Positions 36,128 through 45,983 are shown, counted from the stretch's first letter. The stretch: 64,000 bases of DNA from Pseudochelatococcus contaminans (GCF_014195635.1 NZ_JACICC010000002.1:186001-250000); one strand, 5' to 3'. Notes: a model not told the origin generated them from the sequence alone. Program-made: numbers and translations.

Positions 36128-37141
36128 ATGCCCGCCCGCTCGTTCGAAGACTTCATACCCGGGACGCAGACCGAATATGGCGATACCGCCGTGAGCGCCG
36201 AGGAGATCATCGCTTTCGCCCGCGAATACGACGATCAGCCCATGCATACTGACGCCGAAGCGGCGCGCCACAGCTTCGCCGGCGAATTGATCGCCTCCGG
36301 CTGGCATACCTGCGCGTTGACGATGCGGATGTTTCACGACAACGTGCTGATCGATTCCACCAGCATGGGGTCGCCCGGCGTCGACGAAGGTAGCTGGGTG
36401 CGTCCGGTGCGTCCCGGCGATACGTTGCGCGTTCGCCAGACCATTCCGGAAACCCGCGCCTCCCGCAGCCGCCCGGAAATGGGGCTGGTGCACTTTGTTT
36501 TCGATGTCGTGAACCAGCGCGACGAAACCGTCTATACGCAATCCTGCCACGTGATGTTCGGCCGTCGCGGCGCACCGGCACTCCTTCCCGCCGAGGGGCG
36601 CGGACCGGCCCTTTCGCCTGCGGGGCAGGAAGCGCCGCAGGTGCCTGAAAACACGGGCGCGCCGGTGGTTTGGTTTGACGATGTCGTACCGGGCGCGGAA
36701 ACGATCATCGGCAGCCACCATTTCACCGCCGACGAGATCGTGCGCTACGCCCATGCTTACGATCCGCAGCCCTTCCACACCGACGCCGAGGCGGCACGCC
36801 TGACGCATTTTGGCGCGCTATGCGCTTCCGGCTGGCACACGGGGGCCGTCTGGATGAAAACGATGCTGGCCCATCAAGCCCGCGAGGCCGCCCGTGCGGA
36901 GCAGGCGGGCATCCCTGTCGGCAAAAAAGGCCCCTCCCCGGGTTTCCGTAACCTGCGTTGGCTGAAGCCCGTGTACGCGGGCGACGTGCTGTCCTACCGC
37001 TCCACCTTCACCGACAAGCGCCCCACCGCGACGCGGCCAGGCTGGGGCATCGTGCGTTCGCACAACACGGCCTTCAACGCTGCCGGTGAGCAGGTTTTCA
37101 GCTTTGACGCCGCTGTTTTCCACCAGATACGTGCCACCTAA
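36128..37141 (+). CDS. Double-hotdog MaoC-like dehydratase
   Basis: A 337-residue protein made of two tandem MaoC-type hotdog domains, about residues 1-145 and 180-335. The first has FAREYDDQPMHTDAEAARHS and ASGWHTCALTMR; the second has YAHAYDPQPFHTDAEAARLT and ASGWHTGAVWMK. Each carries the hydratase-2 motif Y/F-x-x-D-x-x-P-x-H, so both sites look intact. It would act on an acyl-CoA or related enoyl substrate in the cytoplasm; which one is not clear. GGAGG lies six bases upstream of the ATG. Confidence 0.88.
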   Translation: MPARSFEDFIPGTQTEYGDTAVSAEEIIAFAREYDDQPMHTDAEAARHSFAGELIASGWHTCALTMRMFHDNVLIDSTSMGSPGVDEGSWVRPVRPGDTLRVRQTIPETRASRSRPEMGLVHFVFDVVNQRDETVYTQSCHVMFGRRGAPALLPAEGRGPALSPAGQEAPQVPENTGAPVVWFDDVVPGAETIIGSHHFTADEIVRYAHAYDPQPFHTDAEAARLTHFGALCASGWHTGAVWMKTMLAHQAREAARAEQAGIPVGKKGPSPGFRNLRWLKPVYAGDVLSYRSTFTDKRPTATRPGWGIVRSHNTAFNAAGEQVFSFDAAVFHQIRAT

Positions 37142-37237
37142 GGCTGTTTGAGGCACTATACATGTCGCTCTATAGCTTTTCTTTTGAGACGGAATTTCAT
37201 TATACTCCGGACGAAGAGGCTGAAACAGGGCGATAAG

Positions 37238-37789
37238 TTGACTGGATTGCTTGATAATGCGCAGCGCTACGGGTTCGTCACGCGGGCGCTGCACTGGCTG
37301 ATGGCCGCGATCTTCCTGTGGCAATTCGTGGGGATGGGGCTGCGGCTCGCTTTGGGCCGCACGCCGCTGGTCGGGTTCTTCGTGTCCAGCCACGGCGCGC
37401 TCGGAGCTGTGCTTTTCGTGCTGGTCGCCATACGCATCCTGTGGGGGCTGCTGAACCGGAACCGCCGCCCCGCCTATGAGCACGGCCTGCTCGGTCTGCT
37501 GGCAAAGGCCGGGCATCTCGGGCTTTATGCGCTGATGGTGATCGTGCCCGGGCTGGCCCTTTTGCGAGCCTGGGGCTCCGGCCGGGGGTTTCAGCCCTTC
37601 GGCATCCCGGTGTTCCCCGCGACAGGCGAGCAGATTGCATGGGCCACCGCCCCGGCCAACGCCCTGCACGGCGTGCTGGCCTGGGTGCTGCTCGTGCTCA
37701 TTGCCGGACATGTGTTCATGGTGCTGGTGCATCAATTCATCTTCCGCGACAACGTGGCCAGCCGCATGCTTCCCGCGGGCCAGCGCTGA
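37238..37789 (+). CDS. Cytochrome b561 family protein
   Basis: A 183-residue four-helix diheme b-type cytochrome of the inner membrane. Histidines that could bind heme are in FVTRALHWLMAAIFLWQFVG, VSSHGALGAVLF, NALHGVLAWVLL and AGHVFMVLVHQF. It resembles CybB/YodB quinone-linked cytochromes. TTG 37238 preceded by AGGG is preferred; another TTG at 37148 gives an arginine-rich extension that looks non-native. It follows the MaoC gene by 96 bp. Confidence 0.87.
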   Translation: MTGLLDNAQRYGFVTRALHWLMAAIFLWQFVGMGLRLALGRTPLVGFFVSSHGALGAVLFVLVAIRILWGLLNRNRRPAYEHGLLGLLAKAGHLGLYALMVIVPGLALLRAWGSGRGFQPFGIPVFPATGEQIAWATAPANALHGVLAWVLLVLIAGHVFMVLVHQFIFRDNVASRMLPAGQR

Positions 37790-37882
37790 AGCGCTTGATC
37801 CCGGCGCTAAATAAGGAGAGCATGGGACTCTGATCTCATATCATCGGAAAGCGTCTGGACGCCGACCGCAGGGAGAACGACG

Positions 37883-38374
37883 ATGTTCACGGCAAGCCAG
37901 ATCGATGCCTCCGACCTGACACGTTTTTACGCGGAACTCGACGCCCAACTCGCGGCATTGTTGACGGGAGAGCGCGATGTCGTCGCCAATGCGGCCAATA
38001 CATCGGCGCTGATTTTCCAGCTTGTCGCCGATCTCAACTGGGCCGGCTTCTATCTCCTGAAAAGCTCCGATGAACTCGTCGTCGGCCCGTTTCAGGGCAA
38101 GCCCGCGTGTGTGCGCATTCCGGTCGGCAAGGGTGTGTGCGGAGCAACGGTGGAGCGGCGGGCGTCGATCCTCGTCGAGGACGTCCACGCCTTCCCGGGG
38201 CATATCGCTTGCGACGCCAATTCGCAGTCGGAACTCGTTGTGCCGCTGCTTCTGGGCGAACGGATCCTCGGCGTTCTCGATCTCGACAGCCCGGTGAAGC
38301 GCCGCTTCGGCGAGGCCGACCGCATCGGCTTCGAGCGGCTGGCCAAGACCTTCGTGGAAGCCTGCGACTGGTAA
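37883..38374 (+). CDS. msrC: Free methionine-(R)-sulfoxide reductase
   Basis: A 163-residue GAF-domain enzyme that reduces free methionine (R)-sulfoxide in the cytoplasm. Its three conserved cysteines are present, Cys76 (KPACVRIPVGKG), Cys86 (GKGVCGATV) and Cys110 (GHIACDANSQSELVVPL), with the last usually catalytic. Length and the NWAGFYLL block match the YebR family. It ends four bases from the convergent deformylase-like gene. Confidence 0.92.
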   Translation: MFTASQIDASDLTRFYAELDAQLAALLTGERDVVANAANTSALIFQLVADLNWAGFYLLKSSDELVVGPFQGKPACVRIPVGKGVCGATVERRASILVEDVHAFPGHIACDANSQSELVVPLLLGERILGVLDLDSPVKRRFGEADRIGFERLAKTFVEACDW

Positions 38375-38378
38375 CGGG

Positions 38379-38879
38379 TCAGCGCGGCGCGGACGTCTTT
38401 TCGTAACGGCGCAGCAGCCTGTCACGCTTCAGCCGCGACAAGCGCTGAAGCCAGAAAATACCGTCGAGCTGGTCGATTTCGTGCTGAAGGCAGACGGCCA
38501 GCAACCCGTCCGCCGTTTCCTCATGCTCCACACCGTCAAGATCGCGATACCGCACCCGCACACGCGCGGCGCGCTCCACCTCCTCGGTCACGCCGGGCAG
38601 CGAAACGCTGCCTTCCGTGTGCCTGATACGCTCCGCAGATGTCTCGATCACCTCAGGGTTGGCGTAATGGCGCACGCCATCGTCCGGTGAAAGCGCGATC
38701 ACGACGAGCCGCTGCAACACGCCGATATGCGGCGCGGTGATGCCAATACCCGGCGCGGCACGCATGGTATCGAGCAGATCATCGGCCAAAGCGCGCAAAT
38801 CCGCGTCGAACGCCGAAACCGGCTCTGCCGGCAACTTCAACACGGGATCGGGATAATAAACGATGGGCCGCACAGGCAC
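38379..38879 (-). CDS. Peptide deformylase-like protein with altered metal site
   Basis: A 166-residue member of the peptide deformylase fold. True enzymes use GxGxAAxQ, EGCLS and HExDH. Here they read GIGITAPHIG (Gln to His52), EGSVSLPG (the Cys ligand is Ser91) and LQHEIDQLDG (the second His ligand is Gln137). His133 and Glu134 remain. Loss of two of three metal ligands predicts little or no deformylase activity. Such def-like paralogues exist in alphaproteobacteria, and a genuine def should lie elsewhere. GTG 38879 follows AGGAA; the longer Cys-rich N-terminus is unlikely. Confidence 0.85.
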   Translation of the reverse strand: MPVRPIVYYPDPVLKLPAEPVSAFDADLRALADDLLDTMRAAPGIGITAPHIGVLQRLVVIALSPDDGVRHYANPEVIETSAERIRHTEGSVSLPGVTEEVERAARVRVRYRDLDGVEHEETADGLLAVCLQHEIDQLDGIFWLQRLSRLKRDRLLRRYEKTSAPR

Positions 38880-39422
38880 GATGGATTTCCTGAATATACA
38901 ACAAGGCGCAGAACAAGCACTTCCCCTGAGAAAGCAGCATACCCATAAGGACCAGCAAGTCAATCATCGCAAAGATTATCAATAAAAGCATATTATTTGT
39001 TTTTACAGCAATTTAAATTTGATATCAAATAAAGTAAATTTTTAACAAACAAAATGAATATATAAAAAACTAAATACATTTATACATATTCAAATAAATT
39101 TGAATAGATTATAAATATACTATTAGATATTATTATATGTAATTTTTTGTTGATAATTTGCTTTTTAATAGATGAATAGTGTTCCATGTGATGCCATGTG
39201 GGTGTATCGGGCAACTTTAAGCTTTGCCTGATGACTTCAGTTGGACCCAGGCTGCAACAGGATACAAGATTTGGAGCGCACGTTCTGATGGCGCTTGATG
39301 CCCCGGCTGAAAGCTGCTCCGTGTCCGCTGCCTGCGGCGGTATTCAAGATGCAGTATTCAATTCCCGGTCATCACTGTTGTTTGTGACACATTGCTGCTT
39401 TAAGAAACGGGTGTTGAAATAA
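38880..39422. other. AT-rich gap upstream of the O-acetylation locus
   Basis: About 540 bp without a supported gene. The part at 38985-39180 is strikingly AT-rich, with many TA steps and A or T runs, unlike the surrounding GC-rich sequence. A 74-codon ORF at 39198-39422 in the frame of the next gene has no family signal. The first promoter of the O-acetylation genes should lie here. Confidence 0.6.
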
Positions 39423-40586
39423 GTGACAATCACTGATCATTCTACTGAATCGACATCCCGTCGATCTTTTGCGGCGCGCATCTATGGTTACTGTCTTGTC
39501 GGTTTGCTGGCGCTCGCGAGTATAGCTGGCATGAATGCCATCATCTTTGCGCCGAATACAGAGGCCGGTGAAAAGCTGACGGACGAAAATCGGGATCGCA
39601 GCACGATGCCGCCTCTGCCCGGCACGGCATCGGAATGGGTAAGCTTTCCGCGCCGTTTCGAGACCTTCGTCAACGACAATTTTGGTTTGCGAGACGCCCT
39701 CATCCGCACCAGTTCGATATTGTCAACAACCATGCTCGGGCGCCTACCAACCGATCAGGTCATTGCCGGCACCGGAGGGTGGCTCTTTTTCACCGGCGAC
39801 CGCTCGCTTGAACTTTTTCAGCGCACGTTCAGCTTCGCCCCCGCCACCCTCGACCAGTGGAGCGCTCAACTCGCTGAACGCAAGCGAGCGCTTGAAGCGC
39901 GTGGCATCCCTTATATCTTCACCCTCGCTCCGGATAAACATACAGTCTATGGCGAGTTCATGCCGCGGCATCTGCGCCGGAGCAACGCTCCGTCCCAGCA
40001 CGATCAACTCATGACAGTCGCGCTGAGGCAGAACCTTTCCGTCGTCGATCTGCGCCAAGACCTGTTGCGCGCTAAAAAGAATGATATTCTCTATCTCCGC
40101 GACGACACACACTGGAATGATCGGGGCGGCGTGGTTGCCTATAACACCCTCATGTCATACTTGGATTTGCACCCCATTGCCGTCGATAACGATGCTTTCG
40201 CTTTACGCAACAGAAAGGAAAGCGATTTGGCGCGCATGGCCCTGATGAGTCGCGTTGAGAATGCACCGGCTTTACGCCGTGAGGCCCTTCCCTGTCACGA
40301 CACAATCAAGGAGAATGTCCCTGATCACTTCGTAATGGGAATGGTAACCCGGACGCACTGCGAAAGCCGCAAAGGTAAGTTACTGTTTTTACATGACTCA
40401 TTCGGAATTGCCCTGCTGCCTTTGCTGGCGGCCAGCTTTGGTGAAGTCATAGCGATAGGAACCTACCCTTCAACCGAAGTTTTTCTGGCAACAGTGGAGG
40501 CTGAACAGCCAGATTTTGTAATCGAGGAACGTGTCGAGCGATACCTGCAATACCCGCCCGCATCCGTTGGAAAGGGCTTCCCTTAA
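39423..40586 (+). CDS. AlgJ/AlgX-like O-acetyltransferase, first copy
   Basis: A 387-residue SGNH-hydrolase-like protein with one N-terminal membrane anchor (GYCLVGLLALASIAGMNAII). It has the family pair DTHW (residues 228-231, with the catalytic Asp and His) and DSFG (Ser326). Proteins of this kind transfer acetyl groups to polysaccharide in the periplasm, fed by an MBOAT partner such as AlgI next door. Translation begins at GTG directly after an in-frame TAA, without a strong binding site. Its base composition is less GC-rich than the copy at 42204. Confidence 0.85.
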   Translation: MTITDHSTESTSRRSFAARIYGYCLVGLLALASIAGMNAIIFAPNTEAGEKLTDENRDRSTMPPLPGTASEWVSFPRRFETFVNDNFGLRDALIRTSSILSTTMLGRLPTDQVIAGTGGWLFFTGDRSLELFQRTFSFAPATLDQWSAQLAERKRALEARGIPYIFTLAPDKHTVYGEFMPRHLRRSNAPSQHDQLMTVALRQNLSVVDLRQDLLRAKKNDILYLRDDTHWNDRGGVVAYNTLMSYLDLHPIAVDNDAFALRNRKESDLARMALMSRVENAPALRREALPCHDTIKENVPDHFVMGMVTRTHCESRKGKLLFLHDSFGIALLPLLAASFGEVIAIGTYPSTEVFLATVEAEQPDFVIEERVERYLQYPPASVGKGFP

Positions 40587-40712
40587 TAAGTGTAGCACAA
40601 TAACTATTCACCGGAGCAATAGACGCTCGAACAGAGGTGCGCTCCGTCGATAATATATCAGCGGCAGCGTGTTTCTTTTAAAACTGGAAACAGCTTTAGA
40701 AAAAGAAATAAA

Positions 40713-42185
40713 ATGGTCTTTGCATCCCCTGTCTTCATATTCTTATTTCTTCCTGTCTCACTTATATTTTATTTTCTGTCTCCTATCCGGCTCAGAAACG
40801 CTGTCCTGCTGTTCATGAGCATTCTTTTCTATGCATGGGGAGAAAAGATACTCACGCTGGTTATGCTGGCCTCGGTCGCCGCTAACTGGATATTCGGCCT
40901 GCTGCTGGAGCGGTATCCGGCGGGTCATGGCGGCAAGTTCGTCGTCGCTGGCGCCGTGGTGGTCAATCTCGGACTGCTCGGCTTCTTCAAATATTCCGGA
41001 TTCTTCGTCGAGCAGCTCAACGATGTGATCGTGCCGCTGGGGTTCTCGGCGTGGGTGTTCGATGCACCGCCTTTGCCGCTGGGCATATCGTTCTTCACGT
41101 TCCACGCCCTGTCTTACGTGATCGATATCTATCGGCGCGAAGCCCCGGCCCAGCGAAACCCGGTGGATTTCGCACTCTACATCTCGCTGTTTCCACAGCT
41201 CATCGCCGGCCCCATCATCCGCTATCACGACATCAGCACGCAGTTGACGCAACGGCGCACGCGCTTTGATTATGTCGTGTCAGGGGTGGAGCGCTTCGTG
41301 GCCGGTTTCGGCAAGAAGATGCTGCTCGCCAACCCGCTGGGCGAGGTCGCCGACACGATTTTCGCCCTGCCGCCGGACCAGTTGACCACGCCCGTCGCGT
41401 GGCTCGGCATCATCTGCTACGCGTTGCAGATCTACCTCGATTTCTCAGCTTATTCCGACATGGCCATCGGTCTGGCGCGGCTGTTCGGCTTCGATTTTCT
41501 GGAAAACTTCAACTATCCCTACAAGGCGCGGTCGGTGCAGGAGTTCTGGCGGCGCTGGCACATCTCGCTGTCCAACTGGTTCCGGGATTACTTCTATATT
41601 CCGCTGGGCGGCAGCCGGGTTGTCGAATGGCGGGTGTGGTTCAACCTCGTCATTGTTTTTCTCGCCTGCGGCCTGTGGCATGGCGCAAGCTGGACGTTTG
41701 TCGTCTGGGGTGCGCTGCATGGCCTGTTTCTCGTGCTGGAGCGCATCGGGCTGGGCCGCGTGTTGGCGCGCCTGCCCGCGTTCATACGCAGCGCCTATCT
41801 GCTACTGGTCGTGACGGTGGCGTGGGTGTTCTTCCGCGCTGACGATATCGGCGCAGCCTTCACCTATCTCGGCGCGATGGCCGGTCTCAACACGCCGGCG
41901 CAGGGGCCGGGCGTCGAGGATTATCTCGATATCGCCGTGGTGATTTACCTGGCTCTTGGAATCATGGCCAGCGCCGGATTGTTTACGCGTCTCACCGCCG
42001 ATTGGCGTTGCCGGGCCGGCCAGGTTCATGGCATTCTCTCACCGGGTCTCGACACGCTGCGGATCGGCGCGGATGGCCGTGCCATGCTGGCAGGCCGCTT
42101 CGTTCTGTTGTGCGCCATCGCATGGCTCGCAGCGGCCCAGATGGCGGGCGGCACTTATAACCCGTTCATTTATTTCCGGTTCTAA
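40713..42185 (+). CDS. algI: MBOAT O-acyltransferase (AlgI family)
   Basis: A 490-residue polytopic inner-membrane protein. Family marks are the opening FASPVFIFLFLPVSLIFYF, QEFWRRWHISLSNWFRDY (first conserved His) and FLACGLWHGASWTFVVWG (active-site His). It moves acetyl groups across the membrane to a periplasmic acetyltransferase. Both flanking genes encode such partners. The polymer modified is not known; alginate genes are absent from the window, so the name marks the family only. Confidence 0.93.
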   Translation: MVFASPVFIFLFLPVSLIFYFLSPIRLRNAVLLFMSILFYAWGEKILTLVMLASVAANWIFGLLLERYPAGHGGKFVVAGAVVVNLGLLGFFKYSGFFVEQLNDVIVPLGFSAWVFDAPPLPLGISFFTFHALSYVIDIYRREAPAQRNPVDFALYISLFPQLIAGPIIRYHDISTQLTQRRTRFDYVVSGVERFVAGFGKKMLLANPLGEVADTIFALPPDQLTTPVAWLGIICYALQIYLDFSAYSDMAIGLARLFGFDFLENFNYPYKARSVQEFWRRWHISLSNWFRDYFYIPLGGSRVVEWRVWFNLVIVFLACGLWHGASWTFVVWGALHGLFLVLERIGLGRVLARLPAFIRSAYLLLVVTVAWVFFRADDIGAAFTYLGAMAGLNTPAQGPGVEDYLDIAVVIYLALGIMASAGLFTRLTADWRCRAGQVHGILSPGLDTLRIGADGRAMLAGRFVLLCAIAWLAAAQMAGGTYNPFIYFRF

Positions 42186-42203
42186 GGGAATTCACAACGG
42201 TCA

Positions 42204-43358
42204 ATGGCAATATCACGGCCCGCACATTCGCTCCCGGTGCGCATCTATAGCTATGGGCTTGCCGGCCTTCTCACACTTGCGAGCGTAGCCGGCATGGCAG
42301 GCATCCTGATGTCCATGACTGTGCAGGAGGATGGCGCTGCGCTGCGGGGCGAAAACCGCCGCCTTGGCGCATTGCCGGCCATCCCGCACACAGCTGAGGA
42401 GTGGAACAGCTTCCCGCGCCGGTTCGAGGCTTTCGTCAATGACCATTTCGGCCTGCGGACCGCGCTTGTCCGCACCCACACCGACATATCCACCGCCCTG
42501 CTGAATCGCCTGCCGACTGATCAGGTCGTCGCCGGCAAGGACGGCTGGTTGTTCTATGCCGGCGAAGGTGCACTCGGCCTGTTCCAACGGGCGGTGTCGC
42601 TCGATCTGGACCGCCTTGACGCCTGGCGAGACCAGCTTTCTCAGCGAGCGACCGCATTATCTGCCCGCGGCGTTCCATATGCCTTCGTCATCGCCCCGGA
42701 CAAGCACACGATCTATGGCGAGAACATGCCCGGCTATCTGCGGCAAGGACGCAACCCGTCTCCGCACGACCAGCTAGTCGCAACGGCGACAGCACACGGC
42801 TTGCCGGTTGTGGATCTGCGCCCGGACCTGACAGCCGCCAAGACCGATGCTCGTCTCTACATGCGGGATGATACGCATTGGAACGAACGCGGGGCGGACG
42901 TCGCCTATCGCACGCTGATGCAACACCTTGGCCTGCAACCGCTCACTCTCGATGCGGACAGTTTCGCCATGCGCCCGAACGGCCCCGGCGATCTCGCGAG
43001 CATGGCGCTGATCGACCGGCTGGAAGACGTGCCATCACTGCGCCCCGAGGCCCTGCCCTGCGTTGCAAAAGAAGTGGAGCGTGTCGCGGATCAGTATGGC
43101 AGGGCGGTCATCAGTCGCACCCGCTGCGATGGCGCGACGGGCAAGCTGCTGTTTTTCCGCGACTCGTTCGGCGATGCGCTATTGCCATTCCTCACCGCCA
43201 GTTTCGGTGAAGTCGTCGCTGTGGCCGATGCCCCCTCCACGCAGGACTTCCTGCACATGGTCAAGACGGAGCTGCCGGATGTCGTGATCGAAGAGCGCGT
43301 CGAGCGCCACCTGCGGTTTCCGCCCCGCGCAATCAAGGCCGCAGCAACTGACGAATAA
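42204..43358 (+). CDS. AlgJ/AlgX-like O-acetyltransferase, second copy
   Basis: A 384-residue paralogue of the protein encoded at 39423. Shared blocks include SFPRRFEAFVNDHFGLRTAL, GRLP/NRLPTDQV, APDKHTIYGE and EERVERHLRFPP. Asp223, His225 in DTHW and Ser321 in RDSFGDALLPF form the likely catalytic triad. It has one N-terminal anchor helix (YSYGLAGLLTLASVAGMAGI). It starts 18 bp after algI and is surely in the same transcript. Its higher GC content fits the rest of the window better than the first copy. Confidence 0.87.
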   Translation: MAISRPAHSLPVRIYSYGLAGLLTLASVAGMAGILMSMTVQEDGAALRGENRRLGALPAIPHTAEEWNSFPRRFEAFVNDHFGLRTALVRTHTDISTALLNRLPTDQVVAGKDGWLFYAGEGALGLFQRAVSLDLDRLDAWRDQLSQRATALSARGVPYAFVIAPDKHTIYGENMPGYLRQGRNPSPHDQLVATATAHGLPVVDLRPDLTAAKTDARLYMRDDTHWNERGADVAYRTLMQHLGLQPLTLDADSFAMRPNGPGDLASMALIDRLEDVPSLRPEALPCVAKEVERVADQYGRAVISRTRCDGATGKLLFFRDSFGDALLPFLTASFGEVVAVADAPSTQDFLHMVKTELPDVVIEERVERHLRFPPRAIKAAATDE

Positions 43359-43584
43359 AGACATACCGAGCGGAACCGGCGCTTAGAACATAGTGCCAGA
43401 CAAAGCCTCGATTATCGATTTCAGGTAAAATATAAAGCCGGCCTCGCCCGGGCAGCCGCCACGTGCCCGGTTGTTCCGGGTTTCGCGCCAATTCTCGCTC
43501 CAAGAAACCTTGCACGCCTGCGGCCGCAAAATCGGGCAATTCGAAGTTCCGAAACGATCAGACCTTCACACCCTCTTGGGGAAT

Positions 43585-43669
43585 TGGTGCGGCCAAGAGG
43601 ACTCGAACCTCCACCGGTTGCCCGACTAGCACCTCAAGCTAGCGCGTCTACCAATTCCGCCATGGCCGC
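43585..43669 (-). tRNA. tRNA-Leu (anticodon GAG)
   Basis: Read on the minus strand, the 85-nt gene begins GCGGCCATGGCGG and ends TTGGCCGCACCA with CCA encoded. The seven-base acceptor stem pairs perfectly. The anticodon stem CTAGC/GCTAG encloses TTGAGGT, giving anticodon GAG. The variable arm is long, as expected for a class II leucine tRNA, and the T arm GGTTCGAGTCC is canonical. Confidence 0.95.
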
Positions 43670-43709
43670 AGCGTCTTCAGAAGAACCATGCTCTCCCGAA
43701 GTGGGTTGG

Positions 43710-43738
43710 ATGTAGCAGAACCATTTCGCCTCGACAAG
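43710..43738 (-). promoter_or_regulatory. Housekeeping promoter of tRNA-Leu
   Basis: On the minus strand, CTTGTC, a 17-base spacer and CTACAT match the alphaproteobacterial sigma-70 consensus CTTGAC-N17-CTATAT at 10 of 12 positions. It would start transcription about 35 bases before the mature tRNA. Confidence 0.55.
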
Positions 43739-43940
43739 TATATTCCTGCCCTCACCCCTGCAAGAAAGACTGAACGTCTGTGGGTAACGCCGCAACTCAT
43801 TGATTTCAATGGTCTATAAAAAACAGACCGGCTTCAGCTCTCTCGTGCCTTCACGCGTGTTTCAGGCTGCCATTGACAGATCGCGGCGGATGGGCAGACT
43901 CCGCGTTTCATTTGAGATTACGCAATCATTCGGGATACCC

Positions 43941-44783
43941 ATGACCCACGACCATCTCGCCTCGACCATCGACAACGCCTGGGAACGCCGTAACGACGTT
44001 TCGCCCGCAACGACCGGAGAAATCCGCGATGCCGTGGAAGAGGCGCTGAATCAGCTCGACAGTGGCCGCGCGCGCGTGGCGGAGAAGGTGGACGGCGAGT
44101 GGCGCGTCAACCAGTGGCTTAAAAAGGCCGTGCTGCTGTCCTTCCGCCTGAACGATATGGCCGTCATCGCGGGCGGTCCGGGCGATGCGTCGTGGTGGGA
44201 TAAGGTGCCCTCCAAGTTCGCGGGCTGGGATGCACAGGCTTTCCGCGCGGCGGGTTTCCGGGCTGTTCCCAACGCCATCGTGCGCCGCGGCGCCTACATC
44301 GCGCCGAACGTTGTGCTGATGCCGTCTTTCGTCAATCTGGGGGCTTACGTCGGCGAAAACACCATGGTCGACACCTGGGCCACCGTCGGTTCCTGCGCCC
44401 AGATCGGCAGCAACGTCCACCTGTCTGGCGGCGTTGGCATCGGCGGCGTGCTGGAGCCGCTGCAGGCAAATCCGGTCATCATCGAGGACAACTGCTTCAT
44501 CGGCGCGCGATCTGAAGTGGTGGAAGGCGTCATCGTGCGCGAAGGGTCCGTGCTGTCCATGGGCGTGTTCATCAGCGCCTCCACAAAGATCATCGACCGG
44601 GAAACCGGGGAAGTGTTCCGTGGCGAGGTTCCGCCCTATTCCGTCGTCGTGCCCGGCAGCCTGCCCGGCAAGCCCCTGCCGGATGGAACGCCCGGACCTT
44701 CGCTTTACGCGGCGGTCATCGTAAAGCGCGTCGATGCGCAGACGCGCGCCAAGACCAGCATCAACGATCTCCTGCGCGACTGA
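43941..44783 (+). CDS. dapD: 2,3,4,5-tetrahydropyridine-2,6-dicarboxylate N-succinyltransferase
   Basis: A 280-residue left-handed beta-helix transferase of lysine and meso-diaminopimelate synthesis. The hexapeptide-repeat region begins near [20 protein letters not shown] and includes [20 protein letters not shown] and [18 protein letters not shown] 43941 is chosen by family length; the 43800 start adds 47 unrelated residues. It lies six bases upstream of dapE, in the same pathway. Confidence 0.95.
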   Translation: MTHDHLASTIDNAWERRNDVSPATTGEIRDAVEEALNQLDSGRARVAEKVDGEWRVNQWLKKAVLLSFRLNDMAVIAGGPGDASWWDKVPSKFAGWDAQAFRAAGFRAVPNAIVRRGAYIAPNVVLMPSFVNLGAYVGENTMVDTWATVGSCAQIGSNVHLSGGVGIGGVLEPLQANPVIIEDNCFIGARSEVVEGVIVREGSVLSMGVFISASTKIIDRETGEVFRGEVPPYSVVVPGSLPGKPLPDGTPGPSLYAAVIVKRVDAQTRAKTSINDLLRD

Positions 44784-44789
44784 ACGTCC

Positions 44790-45983
44790 ATGACAACCCC
44801 TGCCCACACCGAAGCCGGCCATCCGGCCGTTACCCTTGCACAGGCCCTTATTCGCTGCCCGTCCGTCACGCCCGACGACGGCGGCGCGCTGGCGCTGCTG
44901 GCGGAGCGGCTGGCCCACGCAGGCTTCGTGGTGGAACAGGTGACTTTCAGCGAAGCCGGCACGCCGGATATCGCCAATCTCTACGCCCGCTATGGCACGG
45001 CAGAGCCGGTTTTCGTGTTTGCCGGCCATACCGATGTCGTGCCGCCGGGTGACATCAGCCGGTGGCGGCACGATCCGTTTGCCGCCGTCATCGAGGATGG
45101 CAAGCTGTTCGGGCGCGGGGCGTGCGACATGAAGGGCGGCGTCGCCGCCATGGTCACCGCAGCGATCGACTTCGTGGCTGCGCATCCACAATTCAACGGC
45201 TCCATTGCCTTCCTGCTGACAGGCGACGAGGAAGGCCCGGCGGTGAATGGCACGGTGAAGCTGCTGGAATGGGCGAAGGCGCGCGGCGAGGTGTTTTCGC
45301 ATTGCCTGCTGGGCGAACCGACGAACCCCAGCGCTTTGGGCGATATGGTGAAGATCGGTCGGCGCGGCTCGCTCACCGGCAGGCTGACCGTGCGCGGCAA
45401 GCAAGGGCATGTCGGCTATCCGCATCTGGCCGACAACCCCGTCCCTGCCCTGCTGCGTATTCTCCAATCACTGATTGCGCCAGGCCTCGACGCCGGATCG
45501 GATTTTTTCGACGCGTCCAATCTCGAAGTGACCACCGTCGATATCGGGAATCCCGCGACCAACGTCATCCCCGGCGAAGCGCGCGCTACGTTCAATATCC
45601 GGTTCAATGACCTGTGGGCACCGCAGACGCTGCGGGACGAAATCGGCCGCAGAGTTGCCGAGGCAGCGGGTGAGGCGCGATACACGCTGACCTTCGATCC
45701 GACCAATGCCGTTTCCTTCCTGACCGCGCCGGGGCCTTTCGTCGATCTCGTCGCCGGGGTCATTGCCGGCCGGACCGGCCATACTCCGCGCCTGTCCACG
45801 ACCGGCGGTACATCGGACGCGCGTTTCATCCAGGCCAGTTGCCCCGTGGTCGAGTTCGGCCCCGTCGGCACCACCATGCATCAGGTGGACGAATACGTCT
45901 CCATCGCGGATCTTATTGCGCTGACAGCAATTTATCGGGATATTATCGATGCCTATTTCGCCGCCGGCAGTCAGGCTTCATGA
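44790..45983 (+). CDS. dapE: Succinyl-diaminopimelate desuccinylase
   Basis: A 397-residue di-zinc M20 peptidase-family enzyme that converts N-succinyl-LL-diaminopimelate to LL-diaminopimelate. Metal ligands are in [37 protein letters not shown] and [11 protein letters not shown]; the dimerisation domain follows with [12 protein letters not shown]. The C-terminal HQVDEYV supplies the last zinc ligand. It is translationally close to dapD. Confidence 0.96.
   Translation: MTTPAHTEAGHPAVTLAQALIRCPSVTPDDGGALALLAERLAHAGFVVEQVTFSEAGTPDIANLYARYGTAEPVFVFAGHTDVVPPGDISRWRHDPFAAVIEDGKLFGRGACDMKGGVAAMVTAAIDFVAAHPQFNGSIAFLLTGDEEGPAVNGTVKLLEWAKARGEVFSHCLLGEPTNPSALGDMVKIGRRGSLTGRLTVRGKQGHVGYPHLADNPVPALLRILQSLIAPGLDAGSDFFDASNLEVTTVDIGNPATNVIPGEARATFNIRFNDLWAPQTLRDEIGRRVAEAAGEARYTLTFDPTNAVSFLTAPGPFVDLVAGVIAGRTGHTPRLSTTGGTSDARFIQASCPVVEFGPVGTTMHQVDEYVSIADLIALTAIYRDIIDAYFAAGSQAS

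Noticed and set aside
39198-39422. 74-codon ORF in frame with the first AlgJ-like gene
   Set aside because: It ends at a TAA directly before the GTG start, has no binding site and no recognisable sequence, so I did not call it a gene or a broken N-terminus.
43926-45467. 513-codon minus-strand ORF opposite dapD and dapE
   Set aside because: It covers two well-supported genes in antisense and has shadow-like composition.
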